64,000 bases of DNA from Symbiodinium natans (GCA_905221605.1 CAJNDS010002140.1:514001-578000); one strand, 5' to 3'; positions 11,260 through 19,751 are shown, counted from the first letter of the stretch. Numbers and translations are program-made. Notes: generated from the letters alone by a model not told the origin.

Positions 11260-11325
11260 CAAACCCCAAACCCTAATCCCTAATCCCTAAACCCTAAACC
11301 CTAAACCCTAAACCCTAAACCCCAC
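11260..11325. repeat. CCCTAAA array
   Basis: Mixed CCCCAAA, CCCTAAT and CCCTAAA units upstream of channel copy 1. Confidence 0.9.
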
Positions 11326-11387
11326 AAGCTGTTGAGGTGGGATCGTATGGAGAGCCTCCGAGCTGAGTGCTTCGGACTTTAGGGCTC

Positions 11388-11580
11388 AGGGTCTAGGGTT
11401 TAGGGTTTAGGGTTTAGGGTTTAGGGTTTAGGGTTTAGGGCTAGGGTTTAGGGCTCCAGTACCTGCTTGTTGGGGTTTGAAGCTTCGGGGTGGATGGCTT
11501 TTGGACTTTAGGGCTCAGGGTTTTAGAGTTCAGGGCTAGGGTTTAGGGTTTAGGGCTAGGGTTTAGGGTTTAGGGCAGAG
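11388..11580. repeat. Two TTTAGGG arrays and a duplicated spacer
   Basis: TTTAGGG arrays at 11398-11452 and 11540-11575, separated by a spacer containing GGACTTTAGGGCTCAGGG, which also occurs before the first array (11374-11391). This points to a local duplication. Confidence 0.85.
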
Positions 11581-11597
11581 AGACCCGAGCGTAGGTG

Positions 11598-11750
11598 CCT
11601 AAACCCTAAACCCTAAACCCTAAACCCTAAACCCTGAACCCTGAACCCTGAACCCTGAACCCTGAACCCTAAACTTAAACCCTAACACCCTAACACCCTA
11701 AAACCCTAACACCCTAACACCCTAACACCCTAACACCCTAAAACCCTAAC
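11598..11750. repeat. CCCTAAA / CCCTGAA / CCCTAACA array before the S1 exon
   Basis: Blocks of three unit types in sequence, ending 4 bp before the S1 exon at AACTCAG. The array probably lies at the 3' end of an intron, or in the upstream region, of channel copy 1. Confidence 0.9.
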
Positions 11751-11754
11751 TCAG

Positions 11755-11884
11755 GAACCGATGCATGGACATCGTGCGCAACCCGTGGTTTGAGCGCCTG
11801 ACCATGACCATCATCTTCTTGAACGCCGTGCCTTCGTCGATCTCCGTGTGGAAAACGGGGACCTCGTGCTTTTTTGCAAACCCG
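11755..11884 (+). CDS. Ion channel copy 1, S1 exon
   Basis: The exon follows CTCAG and ends at a consensus GTAAGT donor at 11885. Its translation contains DIVRNPWFERLTMTIIFLNA, a basic/aromatic lead-in followed by a hydrophobic S1 helix. The corresponding copy-2 exon (from about 41462) reads AIVRNPWFERITLAMVILNA, so the block is conserved between paralogues. After NAVP the exon continues about 20 codons to the donor, and this extension has no match in copy 2. The phase of its join to the S2 exon could not be resolved, so the 3' boundary is less sure than the 5' one. Confidence 0.75.
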
Positions 11885-13820
11885 GTAAGTCCTTAACCTT
11901 ACTACTAGCCCCCTAAAGAATTATTTTATGTACATCCTCCCAGGGATTCAACGCAGTGTTTTTATGAAGGTTCTAAGGGGAGTATCGTACAAAACCGGAA
12001 AAACCCAAGACCCTGAAAGCCCTGACGCTCAAGGCCCTCATGGTGTGGGTTAGGACACCGTTCTAGGGCTTGGGGTTTAGGGTTTTGTGTCTGGAATTTA
12101 TGTGAAGGGTTCGTTGAGCCATACCCTTAATGAGCCCTAAGCTGGATTTGGATCGCCTTGAAGATGTCGAGGTGGAGATGGCAATTAATGCGGAGCTCAA
12201 CGAGTACACCGTCCTCACCGATGCTGACCCCTTTTTCATCGCTGCAGAGATGTTCTTCTGCTTCTTTTTCACGGCCGAGCTGGTGATGAGATTCTGGGCG
12301 GGAAGAGCACAAACCAGTTGCACCCTAAACCTTCAACTTTCAAGCTGGGGGCTTGGGCTCAAAAGTTGGATCCAACCTCAGGATATGCCACCTATCTGAC
12401 CACCTGCCAAGCATTCAAAGACATGTGGTTCTCCTTCGACTTCCTGCTGGTTACTTGGTGGTGCTTTACTGTAACTTTACATCCTTAGCCTTTTTGGGGT
12501 TTATGGGTTTCCGATTAGGGCAGCTAAAAATATAGTTTTTAGCTACCCTCCTAAGTGCAGCCAAGGTTATACTCATGAACTTCGAGACATGGGCAGCTTG
12601 GCCCCAGATGCCCCGACCGTGCCCAGTACGGGGTTTCAACTCTGCTCCCCCAAGGCCATGCTTCCTGCCTAGATAAAGACATGTATACAGCTCTATCATG
12701 TTGTGTTATGGCACATTATATACTATACTATGTCACAGCGCAACCCTAAACCCTAAACCCCTAAACCTCGAAACCCCTAAACCCGTAAGCCCCTAAACCG
12801 CTAAACCCTAAACCCTAAACCTGTATACCATGCTACATTGAGGGAAATCGTAAGCTCAACCTTTTGGTTCCTTGGCTGCGAAATTGCGGTCGATGTGCTA
12901 GAACAACCCTGGGGGCCGACAGCCGTTGTGTGTTCAGCGAGTCTTGTTAGAATATATACAGTCTACACACATATACATATACATATACACATACATATTG
13001 CATATCTCTCTCTATATATACACTGCATACATATACATATTTTTTGAATATAACATATATATATATATATACATACTCACAAAGATATACCGCATTCGGT
13101 AAATAAAGAAATCATTATATATGTATATATATATACACATACACACACATATATTTTTCCGTATATACATATACATATACATATATATATACACAAATGT
13201 ATATAACATGTATTTTCATATACTGTATGTAACACTCCTGAATTCGAGTGCTGGCCTCAGGTCTTTCCCATCGTGCAAGTTATTGGACAAGGAGGCGAAT
13301 CCCTGAGCACGGCCAATGCTCTGCGGGTGGCGCGTGTACTTCGGGTTCTTCGAACCGTGCCTCGGAAGTGATCATAAGAGGGTTTAGTTGTTTGAACCCT
13401 AAACCCTAGACCCTGAACCCTCAACCCTAGACCCTGAACCCTAAACCGCCTGATTTAAGTTTTGCATAATTAGCTTGCTGCCCAGCTGTCCACTATCCTT
13501 TGGTGCAGGCGCGCATGGCCCCTCGGCAAGAAGTTTGCACTCTGTCACAGACTGCAGGGAGTGTTGGCGTTTAGGGTTTAGGGTTTAGGGTTTAGGGTTT
13601 AGGGTTTGGGGTTTAGGGTTTAGGGTTTAGGGTTTAGGGTTTAGGGTCAGCAGAGGCCCGGCTGGTGAAGCTGATGCCCGAGTTGATGATCCTTGTGAAG
13701 GGCATGCTGGTCGCCTGCCGATCTGTTTCTTGGTGGCCCACTGGTAGCCTTTTTCCTCCGTTTTTTGGGCATGAAGGACTTAGGTACCCTATATATAATC
13801 CCTTAACGGGTTTAAAAAAC

Positions 13821-13854
<34 letters not shown>

Positions 13855-16800
13855 GTATATACATATATATATATATATCGACTTGGTGGCCCAGTGGTAC
13901 CCTTACCCCTTTTTTTTTTAGTTCTGGTGTTTCCCTTGTAAAATAACCAACCCAACAAGGGGTGCCCTTCTTAGAATACGGTTGCTGGGCTACCAAGGTT
14001 TTCTTTACCTTGATCCTGCTTCTCCTCATCACCTTCGTCTTCTTGGCAGCTCAGTGGTACCCTTTTGCTTTTTTTTTGGTTCAATGCCCCCTTATACAGT
14101 GACTAACCCCCCCCCCCCCCTCACCCAAAAAAAGAAACAAAAAAAAAGGTACCCTTGTTGTAAGACGGTTGCTGGGCTACCCAGGTTTTCAGTATCACCT
14201 TCATCGAGTTCAGCCGTGGAAACCCAACCCTGGAGACTCATTACTTCTCTTCTATGGGCAACTCGATCATGACGCTGATGCTCGGCGCAGACCTCGCCAA
14301 AGGTTGCAAAAGAGTGAGCTTGTCAGACGGTGTCATGTATCATATACATACATTTATATCTATGTATATGTGTTTATTTATTTACATTTATGTACACAAT
14401 ACTAATCATAATCGAACATATATATATATATACATACATATGTGTACACGCATGTACAATATACCAGAAAATCACATCAACATGTATCGGCATGGGAAGG
14501 GTGACGGATCCTAAGGATCTTGAGATGCATTCTTCCAGATCAGGAGGACGCCTTGAAACACGGTTGAGGGTTTAGGGTTTAGGGTTTAGGGTTCAGGGTT
14601 CAGGGCTAGGGTTCAGCGTTTAGGCTTGCTCACTTGGTACATCTGCATCGGCTAGTCAGACACTATGCTTCACCGCTTCAACTGGCATCAACACCGCCAT
14701 TGCCGGCCAGGTGTTCATCAACAGCATTTCCAGTGAAAGCTGGCCGTTGGCGGCACTGCTATTGCTCTTCATTCTTCTTGGATCATTTACTGTCAGGATC
14801 TCGGAGTGAGCACGAGCATAGAAGATCTGGGCCATGGTGTTTGCAGTTGCCGAAATCGTAGCCGGCGATGTCGTCGGCGCTGAAGGTGGTAGTAGTCGTG
14901 ACTGTCTCTGATACTCGTGGTGGTGGTGGTGGTGGTGGTGGTGGTGGTGGTGGTGGTGGTGGTGGTGGTGGTGGTGATACAATTTGTACTGATATTGTGT
15001 CTATTTTTGCCTGTGTGATGCTGAAGATGGTCGAAGATAGATATCACCCTAAACCTCAGCCCTAAACCTTACCATGCGATTAGGCAAAACATCGTCCGTA
15101 GAGTTTCTTCCCTGTATCGCATTCCGGCTGAGGTCATGAACATGCTCTTGGGCGTCCTTGTGGAGGCTGTGAAAGCTGTTTCGACGATCGAGAGAGAGCA
15201 ATTGGACGCAGACTTCGCCCGGAAAGCATCTCGGAAGAATCTGGCTTTTGCTAGGTTGGCCTTTGTTGCACATTCCTTATTTGGGTGTATAGCAGAGGCC
15301 CTGCCTGTGCGTTTTTTTCAAAGGGTTTAAAGGCCAACCCAGTTTGGCGCGCACACAAGTTCGGCCATGCAGAGCTTGGACGGCTAGCCTGAACCTTAAG
15401 CCCGGCCCGACACCCTAAACCCTAAACCCTAAACCCTAAACCCTAAACCCTAAACCCTAAACCCTAAACCCTAAACCCTAATCCTAAACCCTAAACCCTG
15501 CAAAGCCTGGACTTGGCTCTTTTTGGGGAGGTGCTGTGGGAGCTCATCGACAAGGAAGGAGACGAGGATGGAGACAACCTCCTCTCGGAGAAGGCGGGGG
15601 GATAGGGTTTAGGGTTCAGGGTTTAGGGTTTAGGGTTAGGGTCTAGGGTTTAGGGTTTAGGGTTTAGGGTTGGGAAGCCAGGCCTTGAGAAATCCGCCCT
15701 TGGAAGCTCCAAAGCTACACTCTTTATGGCTTAGGGTTTGGGGGCATTTAGCGTTTAGGGTTTAGGGTTTCGGGTTTGGGGTTTATAGGGTTTAGGGTCT
15801 AGGGCCCCCCCAAAACATATCCTATCAACCCCCTAACCCTCGCTCTCGCCAGGAGTTCGTGAACCTTTTGAAGAAGCCTAAGGCGGCCAAAGCATTGATG
15901 AGCCTAGGGGTGGATCCTCGGCTGTCGGGACACGAGTCTTTGGGTTTAGGGTTTCGGGTTTAGGGTGTAGGGTTTAGGGTTTGGGAAAATTGTATGGTGT
16001 TTGTGTCCGGAGTTTTGTGGGGTTTTGTCGGGTTTTGTTTTTTGCTTTTGTCATTTTGACTTTGGGGTTGTAGGGCTGGGGCTGGGGGAGTGCTGAGGGG
16101 CTGGAGGGGCCGCAGGGGCGGGGGGGGCTGGAGGGGGTTGGAGGGGCTGGAGCTGGAGGGGCTGGGCTGGAGGGGCCTCTGCTGGAAGGGCTGGGGGGGT
16201 TGGGGGCTGAGGGGGTGGGGCGGGGCGTTGGGGCTGGTAAGTGGGGGGGGGGGCTGGCTGAAGGGTTTGGCTAATATTTTTGCACTGTGAAGGATGAAAG
16301 ATTATTGCACGAGCTGCTCGTAATGAAACACCTACAATTTCTATTTATCCTGGCCTTGAGGGTTTAGGGTTTAGGGTTTAGGGTTTAGGGTTTAGGGTTT
16401 AGGGTTTAGGGTTTAGGGTTTAGGGTTTAGGGTTTAGGGTTTAGGGTTTAGGGTTTAGGGGCCCAATACAGGCCTGTAAAGATTGGAATGGGGTACTTGG
16501 GGGTGGGAACTTTTTCAGTAGAACTAGAATTGCAGGGCTTCGAAGTTCGAAGAGAGTAAAGGTTCTGCCGTAGTGGAAGTTGTTCGACGCTTGCCCAAGC
16601 CGTGTTGGCAGATGGCAAGACGCGGGACGGTCGCGTCGGCAGTCGGCGTCAGTGAGCTTGGGGAACGCATACTATTATTTGCTTAAGAACCCTAAAAGAA
16701 TGTCAAAGTAATAACCCCCATATTACCCCTAATAAGGAAGAACCTTTTTTTTCGGGCTTCTTAAGCAAGTAGTAGTCTAGGCTTGCTGGAGGACCTCTGA

Positions 16801-18524
16801 AGCCCTGCTTGCCGGTGCACTTGTTGTCTCAAGTGCTTGTGCAAGGTGGTGGGGGGGCTTAAGCAGGTAGGCAGATGGTGAAACCTGCTGCGGCACCGCC
16901 CCAGGGGTTGACCCCCCTACAGCAGCTCCCCGTAAGCAAATCCCGCAGCTCCCACAAGGGAGGGGTGGGGAAGGAGGCCGGATCCTGGTGAGATTGTTTC
17001 AGAAAGCCCCGTCGCCTGGAGGTCGAAGCGAAGTAGTTCGGCTCCGGTATGAACCTGCGACCTCAAACCCTACGGACTTTGTGGTCATGATTACAGGGCA
17101 GTGAGCAACACTGTTTGCACGTCTGAGCGCGCAAATTTCTGTCAGAATCAGGATACGACAGCGGCGTATGATTACGGGAAGCTTCTTTTCGAGGATGGCG
17201 AGAAGGCATCATTTGTGGATTTCATGCAACCTGGCATGAAGTGGCCTAGCAGGGTTCAATACTCTCCTCAAACTTGGGGGGGAAAGGTCAAACAGCTGAC
17301 CCAAACCAAGAGCATCTGCACAATTTAGATTCCAACTCCAACGTGACCAGCTTTTGCGCTCGGGCATGATAGATGCGCGCGCATGTAGCTGCAGTTGAAC
17401 GGGTCTCTATATTCGGGCCGGGTCCCTTTTAGGATCCGTATTCTAAGGGTGCCGTTTTTTTTTTAATTTTTTATCGGGTGCCTTACAATTAGAAGGGTCT
17501 CAAACTTAGAGGACTACCCGAGCAGTCTATATCCCCCCTGGGGAATTATTTTTCATTTTTTATATAAAGCCCGAGAGGGATATTAAACATATTTGTTTTA
17601 AATTCAGGTTCTAAGGGGAGTATAGTCAGTATAGTAGTCTCTAGACATGGGGTGCGCAGCCTCTGGCAAATCTCTGATGTCACGAGGCAAGCTATGCTGA
17701 CCCTTCGTGGTTCCAATAAGACCACGGTGAAGGAGCTCTGGCTGCAAAGTGTCTTGAGCCCCAAACCCTAAACCCTAAACCCTAAGCCCTAAGCCCTAAA
17801 CCCTAAACCCTAAGCCCTAAACCCTAAACCCTAAATTTGGTTTAGATCCTGGGATTCTAGCTTGGGCCCCTAAGGTTGTACCCTTGGGTTTTGGGGGCCC
17901 TTTGAAGCTCTTGGGGGGTACAACCTTTGCGATCCGAGTATGACTCCCTGCCCATCGTTGAATTCGGAGATTGCTGGAGTTCCTCAAGTCTATCTCGCCA
18001 ACACAGCTACTCCAAACACTAGCACGCCATACACGCCCAAACAGCCCTGAACCCTACAGCCCTGCTCGGTCTCCGCTTGGGTTTGGGGCTTGGGGTTTGG
18101 GGTTTAGGGTTTAGGGTTTAGTATGCCCCCTTACAGCAGCCCGTGTAGACTGGTCGTTTGTTGCCTGCAAAGACCAACTCAGGGTGAACCGCTTTTCGTT
18201 GTAATATGTGCTTTTGGGAACATCAATTTCTCTGTTCAGTTTAGGGTCTAGGGTTTAGGGTTTAGGGTCTGATTCAGAAGGAGAGGAGGAGCCACAACCC
18301 TGTGGAAGCCTCGAGGCCCTCAACAAGCCCCGAAACGCTGCTTAAACCAAACAAGCCCCCCCAACAGAAACCCCAGCAACAACAACTCAACCGCAAACCT
18401 TTGAACCCTAAACCCTAAACCCCCTATACACCCTGCACGCCCCTAAGCCCTAAACCTCCCAAGTCACAAACCGACAAAGGACATCGTCGAGCTGCGCAAG
18501 TTCTTGTCCGAAGAGTTCCACCAG
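11755..18524 (+). CDS. Voltage-gated ion channel, copy 1 (multi-exon gene, ends not found)
   Basis: Gene-level entry; the exons are listed separately. Read in order, the exons give one 6-TM voltage-gated cation channel domain: S1, S2 (FFCFFFTAELVMRFWAG), S3 (DMWFSFDFLL then VILMNFETW), S4 (LRVARVLRVLRT), the S4-S5 linker (ARLVKLMPELMILVKGM), S5, pore helix (YFSSMGNSIMTLMLG) and S6 (LLLLFILLGSFT then VMNMLLGVLVEAV). A cytoplasmic tail with an EF-hand-like loop and the LRGSNKTTVK / DIVELRK segments follows. This order is typical of dinoflagellate members of the ion-transport (Na/Ca channel-like) superfamily. It would act in a membrane, with gating by the S4 arginines and possibly by calcium through the EF-hand; ion selectivity cannot be judged. 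No start codon, N-terminal exon or stop was identified. Introns carry mobile elements and telomere-type arrays. A diverged paralogue lies about 30 kb downstream on the same strand. Confidence 0.85.
12162..12310 (+). CDS. Ion channel copy 1, S2 exon
   Basis: The translation reads VEMAINAELNEYTVLTDAD, then the hydrophobic FFIAAEMFFCFFFTAELVMR and FWAG. Copy 2 at 41661-41810 reads VEMALDVELN...LFCSFFLFELVIRSLA. The family commonly has an acidic loop followed by an S2 helix with an acidic residue near a conserved F, here FTAELVMRF. The start is placed after CTTGAAG by comparison with copy 2; the 3' end is uncertain by a few tens of bases. Confidence 0.7.
12412..12449 (+). CDS. Ion channel copy 1, S3 exon, first part
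   Basis: The translation is FKDMWFSFDFLL, the start of the S3 helix with the D-x-W-F-x-F-D pattern common in dinoflagellate channels. It ends at a GT donor at 12450, and the helix continues at 12566 as VILMNFETW. In copy 2 the same stretch is uninterrupted (RDVWFSFESLLGILMILETW, about 42314-42380). The intron between the two halves is therefore specific to copy 1. Confidence 0.75.
12450..12565 (+). mobile_element. Introner-like intron in the S3 helix, copy 1
   Basis: A 116-nt GT-AG intron splits the S3 helix codons CTG|GTT. It starts GTTACTTGGTGG and ends GCAGCCAAG, and the downstream exon starts GTTAT. Its ends therefore form a short inverted repeat (CTTGG...CCAAG) flanked by a direct repeat GTTA (12450-12453 and 12566-12569). 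The first GTTA supplies the GT donor, and the element's own AAG end supplies the acceptor. The middle contains a hairpin-like AGCTAAAAATATAGTTTTTAGCT. Copy 2 lacks the intron. This structure fits an intron created by insertion of a small DNA element. Confidence 0.75.
12566..12595 (+). CDS. Ion channel copy 1, S3 exon, second part
   Basis: It begins right after CCAAG with GTTATACTCATGAAC, reading VILMNFETWA in phase with the first part. Copy 2 reads GILMILETWA without interruption. The true donor at the 3' end was not identified; the open frame runs on a little past 12595. Confidence 0.65.
13010..13215. repeat. AT/ATAC microsatellite in a copy-1 intron
   Basis: TATACATA-type repeats between S3 and S4 exons. 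Similar tracts occur at 13820-13880, 14345-14460, 22845-23085, 43040-43160, 43995-44160, 53060-53220 and 58765-58940. Confidence 0.9.
13276..13365 (+). CDS. Ion channel copy 1, S4 voltage-sensor exon
   Basis: The translation includes ESLSTANALRVARVLRVLRT, with arginines every third residue (R..R..R..R), the hallmark of an S4 voltage sensor. The copy-2 counterpart at about 42747-42826 reads NTANSLRVARVLRVLRTAAER. The 5' boundary is uncertain: a candidate acceptor is the AAG ending at 13278. The next exon (13656) continues as the S4-S5 linker. Confidence 0.8.
13568..13648. repeat. TTTAGGG array in a copy-1 intron
   Basis: About 11 units ending GGGTCAG, the intron 3' end used by the S4-S5 exon (13656) or a few bases before it. 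Confidence 0.9.
13656..13724 (+). CDS. Ion channel copy 1, S4-S5 linker and start of S5
   Basis: The exon is exactly 23 codons, reading ARLVKLMPELMILVKGMLVA then CRS. The MPELMILVKGM stretch is typical of the amphipathic S4-S5 linker in dinoflagellate channels. It follows an AG acceptor at the end of a TTTAGGG array and ends at a GT donor at 13725. In copy 2 the same 23 codons (44227-44295) run on without a break into VFFTLLLLL, so the intron at 13725 is absent there. Confidence 0.85.
13725..13997 (+). mobile_element. Introner-like composite intron in S5, copy 1
   Basis: A 273-nt GT-AG intron in phase 0 splits CGATCT|GTTTTC. It starts GTTTCTTGGTGGCCCA and ends GGGCTACCAAG, and the exon resumes with GTTTTC. 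The ends form an inverted repeat (CTTGGTGGCCCA against the reverse complement of the right end, CTTGGTAGCCCA), flanked by the direct repeat GTTT. A second CTTGGTGGCCCAGTGG left end occurs internally at 13883, after an AT tract (13820-13880), so the intron looks like one element nested beside or inside another of the same family. Copy 2 has no intron here. Confidence 0.8.
13998..14036 (+). CDS. Ion channel copy 1, S5 micro-exon
   Basis: A 39-nt (13-codon) exon reading VFFTLILLLLITF, the hydrophobic core of S5. It is flanked on both sides by introner-like introns of the same family, and all junctions are phase 0. Copy 2 has the equivalent VFFTLLLLLIIT fused to the preceding exon (44296-44331). 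Confidence 0.8.
14037..14184 (+). mobile_element. Introner-like intron after S5, copy 1
   Basis: A 148-nt GT-AG intron starting GTCTTCTTGGCAGCTCAGTGG and ending GCTGGGCTACCCAG, followed by exon GTTTTC. Its ends match the neighbouring intron at 13725-13997 (CAGTGGTACCCTT on the left, GGTTGCTGGGCTACC on the right), so both derive from the same element family. It holds poly-T, poly-C and poly-A runs. Copy 2 has an intron one codon away (44332-44532), but with a GC donor and unrelated sequence. Confidence 0.75.
14185..14302 (+). CDS. Ion channel copy 1, pore-region exon
   Basis: The translation begins VFSITFIEFSRGNPTLETHY and continues FSSMGNSIMTLMLGADLAK, ending at a GT donor at 14303. This is the end of S5 plus the pore helix; the copy-2 exon at 44533 reads VIFSINFIEFSRG...FFDSLWSSMGTL. 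The residues at the selectivity position are not diagnostic, so the permeant ion is not inferred. Confidence 0.75.
14544..14561 (+). CDS. Ion channel copy 1, possible micro-exon between pore and S6
   Basis: GAGGACGCCTTGAAACAC follows AGATCAG and precedes a TTTAGGG array, reading EDALKH. A short acidic/polar stretch is expected between pore and S6 in this family. No counterpart was found in copy 2, so this remains tentative. Confidence 0.3.
14711..14791 (+). CDS. Ion channel copy 1, S6 exon
   Basis: A 27-codon exon following GGCCAG, reading VFINSISSESWPLAA then LLLLFILLGSFT, ending at a GT donor (GTCAGG) at 14792. The copy-2 exon 46632-46670 reads VLVMLFILLGSFT and has a GC donor at the same position. 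S6 continues in the next exon as VMNMLLGVLVEAV, which matches the usual SFTVLNMLIGVLCEVV pattern of dinoflagellate channels. Confidence 0.85.
14918..14976. repeat. (GTG)n microsatellite in a copy-1 intron
   Basis: About 20 GTG units between the S6 and S6-tail exons. The poly-histidine and poly-threonine frames on the minus strand are artefacts. Confidence 0.9.
15133..15225 (+). CDS. Ion channel copy 1, end of S6 and proximal tail exon
   Basis: Exactly 31 codons starting VMNMLLGVLVEAVKAVSTIE and ending DFARK. The donor is GC (AAA|GCATCT). The copy-2 exon (47101-47193) has the same length and also a GC donor, with 25 of 31 residues identical. It forms the cytoplasmic end of the S6 gate and the start of a charged helix. 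Confidence 0.9.
15412..15500. repeat. CCCTAAA array in a copy-1 intron
   Basis: About 12 units in the intron before the EF-hand exon. Confidence 0.95.
15531..15593 (+). CDS. Ion channel copy 1, EF-hand loop exon
   Basis: 21 codons reading VLWELIDKEGDEDGDNLL then SEK. The DKEGDEDGDNLLSEKEF stretch, completed by the next exon's EF, resembles an EF-hand calcium-binding loop with acidic residues and a final E. The donor is GC (AAG|GCGGGG). Copy 2 (48508-48570) is also exactly 21 codons and reads VLWGMLEKDGSEDDERLIT then RE. Confidence 0.85.
15602..15672. repeat. TTTAGGG array in a copy-1 intron
   Basis: It begins nine bases after the GC donor of the EF-hand exon. Further degenerate copies at 15731-15805 and 15940-15985. 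Confidence 0.9.
15853..15912 (+). CDS. Ion channel copy 1, post-EF-hand exon
   Basis: 20 codons, EFVNLLKKPKAAKALMSLGV, following CGCCAG. The copy-2 exon 49891-49950 is also 20 codons, EFQDLLGHKKAAKALASIGV. Length conservation places the end before GATCCT, implying a GA donor in copy 1, against GT in copy 2. The segment is the second helix of the EF-hand and a following linker. Confidence 0.8.
16075..16260. repeat. GGGGCTGGAGG G-rich tract
   Basis: Irregular repeats of GGGGCTGGAGGGG with strong G bias on the plus strand, in the copy-1 intron 15913-17151. Confidence 0.8.
16360..16460. repeat. TTTAGGG array in a copy-1 intron
   Basis: About 14 regular units. A G-rich GGGGCTGGAGG tract (16075-16260) precedes it; the translated frame there is low-complexity and not counted as a gene. 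Confidence 0.95.
16679..16768. mobile_element. Inverted-repeat element, family TTTGCTTAAGAACCC, in a copy-1 intron
   Basis: TTGCTTAAGAACCCTAAAAG left and TTCGGGCTTCTTAAGCAA right; it lies in the copy-1 intron 15913-17151. Confidence 0.8.
17152..17255 (+). CDS. Ion channel copy 1, GKLLFEDGE exon
   Basis: It follows GAATCAG, reading DTTAAYDYGKLLFEDGEKAS then FVDFMQPGM. Copy 2 (50296-50384) reads DVMAAADIGKMLFEDDEAIL then FLDFMLPG. It resembles the second, degenerate EF-hand-like part of the tail. The open frame starts upstream at 17101, but homology begins at the acceptor. The 3' boundary is not fixed. Confidence 0.75.
17687..17732 (+). CDS. Ion channel copy 1, LRGSNKTTVK exon
   Basis: It reads QAMLTLRGSNKTTVK after CACGAG and ends before GAGCTC, a GA donor. 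Copy 2 (51402-51443) reads SAMLTLRGSNKTTVK and also has a GA donor. The LRG(S/T)-x-x-TTVKD motif is a recurrent tail element of dinoflagellate channels; its role is unknown. Confidence 0.8.
17760..17834. repeat. CCCTAAA / CCCTAAG array in a copy-1 intron
   Basis: About 10 units starting 27 bases after the GA donor of the LRGSNKTTVK exon. Confidence 0.9.
18480..18524 (+). CDS. Ion channel copy 1, DIVELRK exon
   Basis: 15 codons, DIVELRKFLSEEFHQ, between ACAAAG and a GT donor at 18525. Copy 2 (52189-52233) is DIVELRKYVAEEFLK, also 15 codons with a GT donor. It joins in phase to the preceding exon as TTVK|DIVELRK. A GT donor means at least one more exon should follow; it was not recognised. Confidence 0.8.
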
Positions 18525-18774
18525 GTAGAGACTCTGGTTTGCCACTGGGCGATGGACATCCGACTCGCCATCCCATGGCGCTGATTCCGGGTTTAGGGCT
18601 TAGGGCTTAGGGTTTAGGGTGTTCAGGGTCTAGATGGTTTAGGGTTTGGCGCGGTGTGAGGCTGCTCGAGTTTGAAGCTCAACTCTTCTCGACCGAACAG
18701 AATCCCTGAGCGAAGCCCGCAGAGTCTCTCTGGCCCACCTCCGACGCTCCCTAGCCCCATGTGCTGAGCGACAG

Positions 18775-18932
18775 TCTAAGGGTAGTTACATGGGCGCTTA
18801 ATATAGTCCCTTACCTCCCTGAAAGGGTTTTGAATTATGGGCCCTTGGGTTGCATAGGGACAATAAGCGGCATACCAGGGGTCTCCGATTAAGAGCCCAT
18901 ACTAAGGGACCATGTGACACTATTTTAAGAGA
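18775..18932. mobile_element. Inverted-repeat element, family GGTAGTTCCATGGGCCC
   Basis: CTAAGGGTAGTTACATGGGC left and AAGGGACCATGTGACACT right. Confidence 0.75.
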
Positions 18933-19166
18933 CGGTTCCGGCGTCGACGAATGAAGTGCTGGGACCTCCTCTATAGAGGTTTAGGGTTTAGGGTTTGGGG
19001 AGTTTTGATTTACTGTTTCAGCCCAGCGCTAAGCCCTCAACCCTCAATCCTAAGCCCGACCTCTATCGAAATATTTGGGTGCCCGAGCGCGTACCTTTTT
19101 TACGGCTTATGCCGCGGAATTAAACCTATTCTTATCATTCTAAAACTCGTTTGCGTTGTGCATGAT

Positions 19167-19353
19167 GGGTTTAGGGTTTAGGGTTTAGGGTTTAGGGTTT
19201 AAAGTTGTGTTTAGGGTTTAGGGTTTAGGGTTTAGGGGTTCCGCGGGGGGAGTGTTGTACAGAATTAGGGCTGTGTAAGGTATCTGCACAATCTACACAC
19301 TCTGAGATGCATGATGGGTTTAGGGTTTAGGGTTTAGGGTTTAGGGTTTAGTT
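19167..19353. repeat. Paired TTTAGGG arrays with duplicated flank
   Basis: Arrays at 19167-19240 and 19318-19350 both follow the flank GCATGATGGG, so flank plus array seem to have been duplicated, or both arrays seeded at the same word. Confidence 0.85.
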
Positions 19354-19556
19354 TTTTTTTTTTTTTTTGGGGGGGGGGGTCTGTGGTCAAGGGTGATGCT
19401 TGTCAGAGGTATCCGAAACCCTGAGCCAACTCACTCCTCACTCACTGCCCTTATAGAAACATTGGTATGGGTTGCTGAAATGTTGGCTTCTGTGGAATCA
19501 CTCAATTGAAAGATGCTTGGCACAGTGTTGGGTATTTCCCCACATACTGGTACCCT

Positions 19557-19634
19557 TCGTAATACCCCCAAAAGAGTATAGTCCTCATTATAGGAACATC
19601 CCCAAAAAGGGCACCCCTATTTTTGGAAACCCCC
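19557..19634. mobile_element. Inverted-repeat element, family GGGGGTTTACGAAAATAGGGG, short
   Basis: TTCGTAATACCCCC left and GGCACCCCTATTTTTGGAAA then CCCCC right; the family's middle is shortened. Confidence 0.6.
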
Positions 19635-19751
19635 AGTTCTTCATGTTGCAAATCAGGCGAACTCTGCAACTTCCTTGCAGATCATCTGGAACCGCCCTCC
19701 ACCTCCCACTATGCCACGCCGAGGCTCCAAAACAAAGAGAACGGTTTTGTG

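Noticed and set aside
12838-13209. Tyrosine/isoleucine/histidine-rich ORFs in AT tracts (also at 31.6, 37.1, 53.0 and 58.7 kb)
   Set aside because: Translations of TATACATA microsatellites.
14656-15065. Poly-histidine, poly-threonine and poly-glycine frames
   Set aside because: Translations of the (GTG)n microsatellite within a channel intron.
16090-16290. G/W/R-rich ORF
   Set aside because: Low-complexity translation of a G-rich intronic tract in channel copy 1.
17045-17075. Possible tRNA-like T arm on the minus strand (GAGGTCGCAGGTTCATA)
   Set aside because: The stem bases do not pair and no matching anticodon or D arm was seen.
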